Positions 48,350 through 60,438 of a stretch of 64,000 bases of DNA are shown piece after piece. Origin of the DNA: Kordiimonas sp. SCSIO 12603 (GTDB taxonomy: Bacteria > Pseudomonadota > Alphaproteobacteria > Sphingomonadales > Kordiimonadaceae); the NCBI RefSeq assembly GCF_024398035.1, contig NZ_CP073748.1, forward strand, positions 1-64,000, in the 5' to 3' direction. The position numbers and the translations under genes were made by a program. Numbering within the stretch: position 1 is the stretch's first letter; each line of letters begins with the position of its first letter. The notes beneath the pieces were generated by a model. The model had not been told where the DNA came from. It did no database searches and was given only the letters and a program-made list of their open reading frames with translations.

Positions 48350-48366
48350 TATCGGGTTTTCCGATA
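48350..48366. promoter_or_regulatory. Palindromic LysR operator TATCGG-GTTTT-CCGATA between divergent genes
   Basis: A perfect 6-bp inverted repeat with a 5-base centre, of the T-N11-A LysR type. On its minus-strand side it overlaps a strong -10 (TATAAT, complement of 48346-48351) with no clear -35, as expected for an activator-dependent promoter of the 48265-44377 operon. On the other side it lies 12 bases before the LysR ATG, so autoregulation is likely. The same arms occur at 44348. Confidence 0.7.
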
Positions 48367-48378
48367 ATGGAGAGAGTA

Positions 48379-49251
48379 ATGGATATCGTTCAAGCACGTA
48401 CGTTTCTGGCAGTTCTTGAGACAGGCTCTTTTCTGCGTGCAGCAGAAAAAATAAATGCTGCTCAATCCACGATAAGCGGTCGCATCAAAACTCTTGAAGT
48501 TATGCTGGGACAAGAATTATTCGAACGAAACAAAACAGGAGCAACCCCAACACAGGCCGGAAAAGAATTTGCCCGCCATGCCATTTCAATTGTGCGCATG
48601 TGGGATCAAGCTAAAATCTCTCTTGCGCTACGAGATGAGCAAAAGAGTATGCTTACAATAGGGGGACAACCAAGCTTATGGGACGGTTTCCTGCTAAAAT
48701 GGCTGCCATGGATGAGGCAACACGCGCCAGAAATAGCCATTCGTGCCCAAATGGTTGCATCATCACCTGCATTAATGCAGCAGCTTGTTGATGGTGTATT
48801 AGATCTTGTAGTTTTGTATCGTCCGGAAGCTAGGCCTGGGTATGTTATTCGACAGATTTTTGAAGAACATTTGGTACTTGTTACCAGTGAACTTTCAACT
48901 GCTACTATAGAGGAAAACCGCTACATCTATTTTGATTGGGGGCCGGAGTTTCAAGCAGACCATGCAATGAATTTTCCCGAGCTATCTACACCTGTCATGA
49001 ACCTAAATGTTGGTACGCTTGGGATTTCCTTTCTACTCGAAAACAAAGCGACTGGATACTTTCCTTTGCGCATAGCAGAACCGTTTTTACAATCTGGTGA
49101 ATTAAAGCTTCTAGAGGACACTCCAATTTTTACATACCCAACTTACGCAGCCTACAGTGAAGATCACGACAGCAAATTGATTGAGGTAGCTATAGACGGG
49201 TTGAAACGGGTTGCATCAAAAGAACTACCAGAACCAGAAGATGTTTTTTAA
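48379..49251 (+). CDS. LysR-family transcriptional regulator (paralog 2), divergent from the ATP-grasp operon
   Basis: This 290-residue LysR protein has a helix-turn-helix at the start (MDIVQARTFLAVLETGSFLR, then AAQSTISGRIKTLE) and a co-inducer-binding domain. It is paralogous to the gene at 42642. ATG at 48379 has GGAGAGAG upstream and is preferred over the ATG at 48367, which touches the operator. Divergent arrangement with the four-gene operon and a shared palindrome make it the likely activator. Confidence 0.9.
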   Translation: MDIVQARTFLAVLETGSFLRAAEKINAAQSTISGRIKTLEVMLGQELFERNKTGATPTQAGKEFARHAISIVRMWDQAKISLALRDEQKSMLTIGGQPSLWDGFLLKWLPWMRQHAPEIAIRAQMVASSPALMQQLVDGVLDLVVLYRPEARPGYVIRQIFEEHLVLVTSELSTATIEENRYIYFDWGPEFQADHAMNFPELSTPVMNLNVGTLGISFLLENKATGYFPLRIAEPFLQSGELKLLEDTPIFTYPTYAAYSEDHDSKLIEVAIDGLKRVASKELPEPEDVF

Positions 49252-49267
49252 AAATAACTCGTTTCGA

Positions 49268-49512
49268 GGATTATCGCGTTTTATGTGTCAAAATTGATAG
49301 ATTATCGAACTTTATGCGTCGCGCTGTCGAAACTTATGTGTCAAAGGCTGATAAAACATCAGGAATTCTGCGAAATCTTATCGATCCTATTGCGTCACCC
49401 CACAATTTTGTCGGATGACACATAAGTTTCGACAAATGACGCATAAAGTTCGACAATGCGACACATAAGTTTCGATAAAAGGCCCAGCGTTTCCGAGCGT
49501 TTGGGCCTTTTT
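49268..49512. repeat. Multi-site interspersed repeat, full copy D (3+3 units) with terminator
   Basis: Direct units start at 49271, 49302 and 49325; inverted units start at 49416, 49437 and 49457. The shared hairpin (49481-49507) is followed by TTTTT on the plus strand and probably ends the LysR gene. It is the closest copy to copy B in layout and spacing (31 and 23 bases between left units in both). The remaining 180 bases before 49691 hold the czc promoter region, with CAACAA/TTGTTG arms near 49590-49630. Confidence 0.8.
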
Positions 49513-49690
49513 GTTATTTAACTACACGAAATAAACGCCAACCACTCGGTCTTTCTCTGTTACGTGAGACACCCAATCGCTATAAATTCAAGCCTTACAA
49601 CAATCATAGTTTTTCAAACCTTGTTGTTGGCAGCGGTTTACAATATGGTATGCCGTATCAACAAGTGAGAAAGTTACTTTGCAACAGCAT

Positions 49691-50035
49691 ATGAAAATTA
49701 TGGTCACCGTTATGGCGCTTGGAGCATTGTTCTTCATGCGGCTAATGGATGTTGCAGCCTTTGATCCTGATCACAAAGACCTTTCTCTTGAGCATACTGT
49801 TGCGCATTCAACATCGTCTGTTCATCATCATGATTATGAGAATGATCATGATGAAGATGCACATTCGAACGATCAGGCCCATGCAATTTTTCATGCTGCA
49901 ATGAGTGTGTATTTGGAAGCGTCTGAAATTACACTGCCTTTCAGGCAAATTCCCGCTCGTCGCTTTGAACTACACCTCAGCGAAAGTATCGCACCCTTCT
50001 CAAGCGGCCCACCCGTTCCGCCTCCATTGAGCTAA
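49691..50035 (+). CDS. Small secreted His/Asp-rich metal-responsive protein (CzcI-like)
   Basis: This 114-residue protein has an N-terminal hydrophobic signal (MVTVMALGALFFMRLMDVAA), a His/Asp-rich segment (HHHDYENDHDEDAHSNDQAH, about 50-70) that could bind metal, and a Pro-rich C-terminus (PVPPPLS). Such genes often precede czcCBA operons. ATG at 49691 begins the signal and is preferred over TTG at 49679. It is first in the metal-efflux operon, 79 bases before czcC. The function is inferred. Confidence 0.7.
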   Translation: MKIMVTVMALGALFFMRLMDVAAFDPDHKDLSLEHTVAHSTSSVHHHDYENDHDEDAHSNDQAHAIFHAAMSVYLEASEITLPFRQIPARRFELHLSESIAPFSSGPPVPPPLS

Positions 50036-50114
50036 CTCTTAATAATCAACTGAAAACGTGGCGAGCGCCTTCGCGCTGGTCATCTCTCGTATATTATTAA
50101 GAGAAGATTTTTCT

Positions 50115-51392
50115 ATGAAACTGAAATTCATGGTGGCTTCAACCACCATTGTCGCCCTCATGTGTGCGCAAAGCACATATGCGAGTGATACCATAAACCG
50201 TGAGGAAGCCATTAAACGCACATTGGCTGTTTCCCCGGTGCTGGCTGCCAGTCAGGCGCGTATAGAAGCATTTGGTGCCTCAATTGAGCAAGCAAACGTA
50301 CGGCCAAATCCAACACTTAGCTTAGCGACAGAAGATTTCACAGGTACAGGCCCTTTTACAGGATTGAATCAAAGTGAAATTACCTTCAGCTATGCCCAGA
50401 AATTTGAACGAGGGGGCAAGAGGCAGCTAAGAACATCGCTCGCCAGAATGGAGCAAAACGCTGTTAAACTTGAGTTTGATATCAACAAGCTGGATATCAT
50501 TAAAGCTACTGAAACAGCCTATCTGGATGTTTTATTAGCTCTGGCACAGCTAAAGGCCATTCAAGAGCAAATCAACCTCTTTCAAGAACTTAAATCAGCA
50601 ATATCAGACCGCGTTGAACAAGGCCGAGATTCTCAGCTTGCTCTTCAAAATGCAGAGCTGCGCCTCCTTCAAATCCAGACCCAAAAGAACGCTGCTGAAC
50701 AAAAATTGTCCAATCTTAAATTTGCACTCGCACGTTTATGGCAAAGTAGCGATACCGACTTTGAGATAGATGCCAAACAGCTCCATCAACTGCCAGATGC
50801 TTTATTACCGGCAAAGCTGGAAATACTTCAAACAAGCCCGGACATCCAGATTTGGGTATACCGGGAGCAAGCCAAGAAGGGTGCTCTGGACCTGGAAAAA
50901 GCGCAAGCAAAGCAGGATCCTACTGTAAGTTTCGGCGTTCGCTATCTACAAACCACTGGTGATGTTGCGGCAGTAGCCAATGTTTCTATTCCGTTTGCGC
51001 TCTATGACACCAACAAAGGTAATATTAAGCGTGCAAAAGCTGAAATCAGCCAAAACAGATACCAGCTTATTGAGGTTGAACGCAAAATTGAGAACGCTCT
51101 CTTTAATGAGCAGCGCTCTCTTGAAACTTCATTCGTTCAAATCCAAAGGCTGAAAAAGGGTTTGAAACAGGCACAGGAGGCTAAATCCACAGCCCTTGAA
51201 CAATTATCACTGGGGCTTGTTTCCTACCTTGATATCTTTGCGTCTCAAGCACTGGTATTTGATTTTGAAACACAGATTATCCAGCAGCTTTCTGCCTTCC
51301 ATACAGCACAAATCGAAATTGACCGTCTAACTGCACGGTACAGCACTTTTGAAGTGCCTGCTTCCGCTCTTGCTAAAGACGAGGGAAAATAA
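50115..51392 (+). CDS. czcC: Outer-membrane efflux protein CzcC (TolC family)
   Basis: This 425-residue outer-membrane channel has a signal peptide (LKFMVASTTIVALMCAQSTYA) and two TolC-like coiled-coil repeats (about 60-225 and 260-415) with RPNPTLSLATEDF and KFERGGKRQLR motifs typical of CzcC. It should form the exit duct for divalent cations. ATG at 50115 is chosen because it starts the signal; GAAGA lies upstream. czcB follows one base after the stop. Confidence 0.9.
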   Translation: MKLKFMVASTTIVALMCAQSTYASDTINREEAIKRTLAVSPVLAASQARIEAFGASIEQANVRPNPTLSLATEDFTGTGPFTGLNQSEITFSYAQKFERGGKRQLRTSLARMEQNAVKLEFDINKLDIIKATETAYLDVLLALAQLKAIQEQINLFQELKSAISDRVEQGRDSQLALQNAELRLLQIQTQKNAAEQKLSNLKFALARLWQSSDTDFEIDAKQLHQLPDALLPAKLEILQTSPDIQIWVYREQAKKGALDLEKAQAKQDPTVSFGVRYLQTTGDVAAVANVSIPFALYDTNKGNIKRAKAEISQNRYQLIEVERKIENALFNEQRSLETSFVQIQRLKKGLKQAQEAKSTALEQLSLGLVSYLDIFASQALVFDFETQIIQQLSAFHTAQIEIDRLTARYSTFEVPASALAKDEGK

Positions 51393-51393
51393 A

Positions 51394-55850
<4,457 letters not shown>

Positions 55851-55861
55851 AAACGATCCAT

Positions 55862-55887
55862 ACGGCACGACTAACCGGTCGTGCCGT
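55862..55887. other. Perfect 10-bp hairpin after czcA
   Basis: ACGGCACGAC (55862-55871) and GTCGTGCCGT (55878-55887) flank a six-base loop 11 bases after the czcA stop. There is no T-run, so it is probably an mRNA-stabilising or Rho-assisted end; the true terminator may be the hairpin of repeat copy E. Confidence 0.6.
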
Positions 55888-55934
55888 TCACACACAGACT
55901 ATAGGAGCGTCTGCATCCACATTATCTAAATTCG

Positions 55935-56081
55935 GATTATCGTATTTTATGTGTCAAAGCTAAGTAAAACATCAGGAAAACTAGGAAATCCTATCGCGCC
56001 TATTGTGTCACCCAACACAGACGTCGGATGACACATAAGTTTCGATAAAAGGCCCAGCGTTTCCGAACGTTTGGGCCTTTT
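55935..56081. repeat. Multi-site interspersed repeat, shortened copy E (1+1 units) with terminator
   Basis: One direct unit (from 55937) and one inverted unit (56029-56047) are followed by the shared hairpin (56051-56077) and a TTTTAT tail. The left side looks like unit 1 joined to the sequence after unit 3, as expected for deletion between the similar units. It lies between the convergent czcA and LytTR genes. Confidence 0.75.
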
Positions 56082-56228
56082 ATTTAGCTAATCTCTCTTT
56101 TTATATTAGATACTCAAGAAGACCTCTCCAACGTATCCGAAGAGGATTGGGAACTCGCTTAAAGCGGAAAGATGCCATTGAAGCTCTTCTTGCAGACTGA
56201 AGCTGGTGACATAGCTTGAGTAGAATTT

Positions 56229-56323
56229 TCACCATTTCTTCAGCCGGATGTTCTCCGCCTCCAGCGACTTCAGCTTCTTGGCATCGACACATCCATTCCC
56301 CCATACTTTGACTTCCAACACTC
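56229..56323 (-). pseudogene. Decayed IS3-family OrfA fragment
   Basis: On the minus strand the sequence reads ECWKSKYGGMDVS and then, after an apparent one-base deletion, DAKKLKSLEAENIRLKKW followed by a stop. KYGGMxVSDAKxLKxLExENxxLKK is the classic C-terminal part of IS3-family OrfA (leucine-zipper region). The rest of the element is not recognisable, so it is a short relic between czcA and the LytTR gene. Confidence 0.7.
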
Positions 56324-56442
56324 AATAGCTCATACGTGTTTAACGAGCCTTCTCATTTCATGAAATGTTGGTGCGACATAGTACTTAAACGCAAACAAAT
56401 AGAAGTATGAGCATCTAAATATTGAAAGTGAATCAAGGTGAA

Positions 56443-57258
56443 TCACGCCTTAAGGATAGAACGATATTTCCTACTGCATGGAATACCCTGATTGTCAGTC
56501 ATTGTTAGGTTTAAACCACCTTCACCATCTGATTGTATATCTTGAATCTCATCTAAATTTACAATGTAAGACCTATGAACACGAGCAAAATTCCCACCAG
56601 TTTCATCTAAACAGGTCTCCATATCTTTGAGAGTGCCTCTTACTAGATATTGGTTGGAGCTTGTTTTTATGTCTAGATAGTTCATGCCAGATTTCATCCA
56701 TAGAATATCCCTACCATACACAAAGACTGTGCGGCCGTTGGTTTTCAATGTTATGCGCTGGGTTTCTTTGGCTTCTTGAGTAGCAGCAATTAGCTCTTGC
56801 TGTGCATTATAAAGTTGTAAACCCAACGTATAAAAAACAACGGAACCAACATAGAATAAGAGGATTTTTCTATATTCATAGACCACCTCCTGAAACCAGT
56901 TAGAGCCAAAACTATAAGCATCACCAAAATAGAGGCTTCTGAATGCTATCATCAGAATTATAACAAATGCAGCTACAACTATGCTCGACGTTGTATGAAT
57001 CCATAAAGCAGTTTTAATCCTGACTATATCTAAGGGAAACCGTTGATTGATATAAGAGATGATTGGTAGAGATAGTGCTAACGCTATAATCGCTGTCCCC
57101 TCCATGACAAAGATATGTAGAAAATCCGGGGTAAGGTTTTGTCGAGTTTTTTCCGTCGCAATAGACAAGACATCAACAATCATAAAAGCAAATAAAAAAC
57201 CTAGAATATAAACTGTTACTTTCCTTTGAATTATGAAGTTTTCTCCTTCGGTAACCAT
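56443..57258 (-). CDS. Membrane-bound LytTR-family transcriptional regulator
   Basis: This 271-residue protein has four transmembrane helices (about 15-155) and a C-terminal LytTR DNA-binding domain (about 170-271: VFVYGRDILWMKSGMNYLDI, ARVHRSYIVNLDEIQDIQ). LytTR proteins with a membrane module often act as one-component sensors. ATG at 57258 has GGAAG upstream and is preferred over TTG at 57279. It is divergent from the aspartic protease gene and may regulate it; the ligand is unknown. Confidence 0.88.
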   Translation of the reverse strand: MVTEGENFIIQRKVTVYILGFLFAFMIVDVLSIATEKTRQNLTPDFLHIFVMEGTAIIALALSLPIISYINQRFPLDIVRIKTALWIHTTSSIVVAAFVIILMIAFRSLYFGDAYSFGSNWFQEVVYEYRKILLFYVGSVVFYTLGLQLYNAQQELIAATQEAKETQRITLKTNGRTVFVYGRDILWMKSGMNYLDIKTSSNQYLVRGTLKDMETCLDETGGNFARVHRSYIVNLDEIQDIQSDGEGGLNLTMTDNQGIPCSRKYRSILKA

Positions 57259-57529
57259 CGAGCTTCCATCTTTGAACAATAAGCAATTATCCTATTTGCA
57301 ATACGCAATGAATATATAAAACGCTCCTGAAGTGCGAGAACATCTTTCCGCCAATCAGCCTTCATAAGCCGTTATTCAACACAAACTGGGTACTTATACC
57401 TCAGCCACACTGGCAATCGACACTACGACATTGCAGTCCACAATAGCAGTTGTATCTAACCCTAAACAGCTAGCCTCATCACCAAGCACAACAGTAATGG
57501 GAACTAGCAATACTTTAATAAGCGCCAAC

Positions 57530-58516
57530 ATGAGAACATATATGCTAATTGGAAAAAGGTTTCTCTCACTACTAATAATAACAGTATATTGTATAGGGGA
57601 TCATTTCGCGGCCCAGGCTGACCAAATACCTGCTGAATTCGTGGACAATAGGGTGACTGTTACTCCCATGCTCCCCAACGGGCGAGTTCTGCGTTTCTAT
57701 ACTGATACTGGTGGGGGATGGAATATGGTCGATGTTGTCCTTGCCCACAAATATGATTGGCCATTAGAGAAAGAGTTCAGAGGAACAAGGACTTTCAAAA
57801 TAACTCCAATGCCGGAATGGCATAAAAATCGGCGTATTCCCAATGCAGGGCTGAATAATAATCTTCGCAACCATCTAATCTTAGTTCCTAAAGCTCGGTT
57901 GACATTTTTAGGAGATAATCACGATGGGTTTCTCGGCGGTAAATGGCATGCTGAAAAAATCATTGAATGGAACTATATAAAACACACGATGGCGTTTCAT
58001 TCCTCAATCGATAGAACTAACATCGCAGACCTTAAATCTATACCTGCACCCATCTTAAAAAACGCCTTTGGCAATTATGTAACAGCATTCCCACGGATAG
58101 AGATTACTGTGGATGGAACTGTGCATTCTATGCTGTTCGATACTGGTGCTACGATAAAAGTAAGCTCGTCCACACAAGTAATGTTAGGGGCGAAAGGGTC
58201 ACTTGTGGGTGCGTCATACATGATAGCGTCTATTTTCGACGAATGGCATAACAAGCATCCTGATTGGCGATATATCGAAGAAGGTGACCTCATACTGGGC
58301 AAGCCACTTCCTCTAATTGAAGTTCCAAAAATTGAGATAGCAGGCTTCGAGGTTGGGCCAGTCTGGTTTGCCCGCCGCCCTGATAAGAATTTTATTGAAG
58401 GGATGGGCCCCTTTATGGATCAACCAATCGATGGAGCAGTTGGCGGGTCACTTTTACAATATTTTAGGGTCATTATGGATTACCCCGATGAAAGAGCATA
58501 TTTTTCGAGAAAATAA
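57530..58516 (+). CDS. Secreted pepsin/retropepsin-like aspartic protease
   Basis: This 328-residue protein has an N-terminal signal or anchor (FLSLLIITVYCIGDHFAAQA). Two aspartyl protease motifs are present: YTDTGGGW near residue 60 and LFDTGATIKVSS near 205, so it is probably a two-lobed bacterial aspartic protease. The rest has no family I recognise. ATG at 57530 is chosen because it starts just before the hydrophobic segment; earlier in-frame starts lack a ribosome site. It lies 47 bases before the acyltransferase gene, with which it may be co-transcribed. Confidence 0.75.
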   Translation: MRTYMLIGKRFLSLLIITVYCIGDHFAAQADQIPAEFVDNRVTVTPMLPNGRVLRFYTDTGGGWNMVDVVLAHKYDWPLEKEFRGTRTFKITPMPEWHKNRRIPNAGLNNNLRNHLILVPKARLTFLGDNHDGFLGGKWHAEKIIEWNYIKHTMAFHSSIDRTNIADLKSIPAPILKNAFGNYVTAFPRIEITVDGTVHSMLFDTGATIKVSSSTQVMLGAKGSLVGASYMIASIFDEWHNKHPDWRYIEEGDLILGKPLPLIEVPKIEIAGFEVGPVWFARRPDKNFIEGMGPFMDQPIDGAVGGSLLQYFRVIMDYPDERAYFSRK

Positions 58517-58563
58517 ATCTATCGCTTTCGTTTACAGTACGTCGCATAAAAAGAAGTCAACTA

Positions 58564-59724
58564 ATGCAATTTGAGCCTCAATCCAAAATTAACGACCGTA
58601 GATATGATTTAGATTGGCTTCGTGTGATCGCCTTTGGTCTCCTTATATTTTATCACATCGGTATGCTTTATGTGAGCTGGGATTGGCATGTAAAAAGTCA
58701 GTATGCTAATTCAGACCTCGAACCGTTGATGCAGATTGTTAATCCGTGGCGATTAGCCTTGTTATTCTTTATTTCAGGTATTGCCGTTCGGTTCGCATCA
58801 GACAAGGCGGTTTCCAATTTGAGATTTGCTAAGGTACGTTTGAAGCATTTGGGGTTGCCTATTCTGTTGGGAATGACCGTGGTTGTTGCACCTCAAGCCT
58901 ATTTGGAACTTCGCCAAGCAAATGAAGTTTCATCCGGTTTTACGACATTTTGGCCAGAATATTTGAATCTCTCGCAAGCATTTTCAATCACCACACCAAC
59001 ATGGAACCATCTATGGTATATCGTGTATCTATTGGTTTATATCCTGATGGTGACACCATTATTGCCCATATTGCGATCCGTTTCGAACGGGAGCGCTGGT
59101 AAAATAATATCTTGGGTATCCAACAACACTATCTCACTTATTTTTTTAATGCCTCTTCCGTTTGTTTTCTTCGAATTGACATTGAGTTCTCGTTTTCCAG
59201 TCACTCACGCCCTTATCGATGATTGGGCAAACCATGCACATCGCTTCACTATCTTTTTAATGGGCTATTTTGTTGCCAAGCATGCCGGTTTCTGGGCAGG
59301 GATTGTAAAATCATGGCCTTATGCACTTGCTACAGCTATCTGTATTTGTGCTGTTAGACTTTACTTGATGCTAAGTCACCCAGAAATCTATCCATCTCTC
59401 TTTGAAATGCCATTACGCCCTTTGACTATGTTTCTTCTCACTGTCTATGCATGGTCATCCATAGTTGCACTTTTGGGTATTAGTCGGCGTTGGTTAAATC
59501 AATCCAGCAGGACATTGTCGTACCTCACGAATGCAGTCTTCTTTTATTATATTATGCATCAGACGATCATAATAATCGCTGGCTACATGCTTACTCCTTA
59601 TGGGCTTAACCCATTCATTGAATTTAGCCTTGTGCTTTTATTAACGCTGGCAGGGTGCGGCTTAGGGTATGAAATATTGCGCCGGCTGCCAGTGGGAGCC
59701 TTATTTTTCGGAATTAGGCAGTGA
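58564..59724 (+). CDS. Acyltransferase-3 family membrane protein
   Basis: This 386-residue protein has about ten transmembrane helices and the acyltransferase-3 pattern: RYDLDWLRVIAFGLLIFYHI with the conserved His, then LFFISGIAVRFAS with R and the loop RLKHLGLPILLGM. These enzymes move acyl groups onto sugars or peptides in the envelope. Substrate is unknown. No extra SGNH domain follows. Confidence 0.88.
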   Translation: MQFEPQSKINDRRYDLDWLRVIAFGLLIFYHIGMLYVSWDWHVKSQYANSDLEPLMQIVNPWRLALLFFISGIAVRFASDKAVSNLRFAKVRLKHLGLPILLGMTVVVAPQAYLELRQANEVSSGFTTFWPEYLNLSQAFSITTPTWNHLWYIVYLLVYILMVTPLLPILRSVSNGSAGKIISWVSNNTISLIFLMPLPFVFFELTLSSRFPVTHALIDDWANHAHRFTIFLMGYFVAKHAGFWAGIVKSWPYALATAICICAVRLYLMLSHPEIYPSLFEMPLRPLTMFLLTVYAWSSIVALLGISRRWLNQSSRTLSYLTNAVFFYYIMHQTIIIIAGYMLTPYGLNPFIEFSLVLLLTLAGCGLGYEILRRLPVGALFFGIRQ

Positions 59725-59968
59725 TTTATCCTAATCCCGAACACGAAAGCCAACCTATAACGAGGCTTTTTAGTGTTTTTAGGAGTAGAATTTATCTTTG
59801 CTTTCGCTTCGATGATCTTGGCGTTATTTCGCACCGAAACGCATTGCTGCGCCTGCGGTTGAATGTCCTGAAAGGCTGACCTTCCTTGTAGCAAAGCGGC
59901 GACCAACTGAGCTGATACAGGTCAAGTCACTACATACTTGACCCAACCCCATTGAAGTGGTCCGTATA
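59725..59968. other. Intergenic debris downstream of the acyltransferase gene
   Basis: No convincing gene is seen. The stretch ends in a motif (ACCCCATTGAAGTGGTCC, 59946-59963) that resembles IS3-family terminal repeats (TGGACCACTTCAATGGGG on the other strand), which is a guess. A minus-strand frame with stops covers part of it, but no family is recognised. Confidence 0.3.
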
Positions 59969-60076
59969 TGGCAAACATGGCATTTCCTTATTTCATATTT
60001 TGATCTGAGCAAACTGAAAGCAGATAATATCGAAACCACATTTTCCATTCACTCTACGGTAGCTTCTGCTTCATAG
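59969..60076 (+). pseudogene. Relic of a GH3 C-terminus
   Basis: The frame WQTWHFLISYFDLSKLKADN and on to STVASAS* matches the end of the GH3 protein at 42153-42327 (WQTWHFPISCFDLGKLKTDN). About 70 bases of the GH3 end are missing, and the remaining bases are diverged but clearly homologous. The relic is followed by the same repeat family as GH3, so a GH3-plus-repeat unit was probably duplicated and then lost except for this piece. Confidence 0.8.
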
Positions 60077-60078
60077 AA

Positions 60079-60131
60079 TTGTCGCGTTTTATATGTCAAA
60101 ACTGACGGATTATCGAAAGATACGTGTCATG
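60079..60131. repeat. Multi-site interspersed repeat, left-end remnant (copy F)
   Basis: Two direct units (60079 and 60110) of the family remain; the third unit, spacer, right end and hairpin are gone. It sits directly after the GH3 relic in the same arrangement as copy C after the intact GH3 gene. Confidence 0.75.
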
Positions 60132-60438
60132 CCCTATAGAACCAAAGTGATGGATTGCCCAAGAGAGGATTGGGATTTCATTTGAAGTGACGTAAGGGAC
60201 GAAGAGTGCTTAGATTCAGGCGAATGCAAAGCCTGTAAAAATTCGCCTCAACGTACCATTACTTTAACGGAGAACGTCGCCTAAACAAACGCCAAACCTT
60301 CAAAGTCTATAGATCAAAAGCCTTTGTGGAATGGCGTCAGTTTGCGGAAATAACTGTTTAAAATCTTGGTAATTTAGGCAAAGCGAGGCGAATTCGAGTT
60401 AGACTGACGCCACCTACAGCAGAGACCAACAATCACAA
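60132..60438. other. Decayed sequence with a short unrecognised coding relic
   Basis: A plus-strand frame (60239-60361) reads TYHYFNGERRLNKRQTFKVY and on to WRQFAEITV*, with a stop directly upstream. The basic, aromatic composition fits the C-terminus of a transposase, but I cannot assign a family. No other gene is seen before the M23 gene stop at 60439. Confidence 0.35.

Noticed and set aside
56101-56325. Intact 74-residue gene on the minus strand
   Set aside because: The neighbouring frames give IS3 OrfA sequence across the same bases, so this frame is a by-product of a decayed transposase gene.
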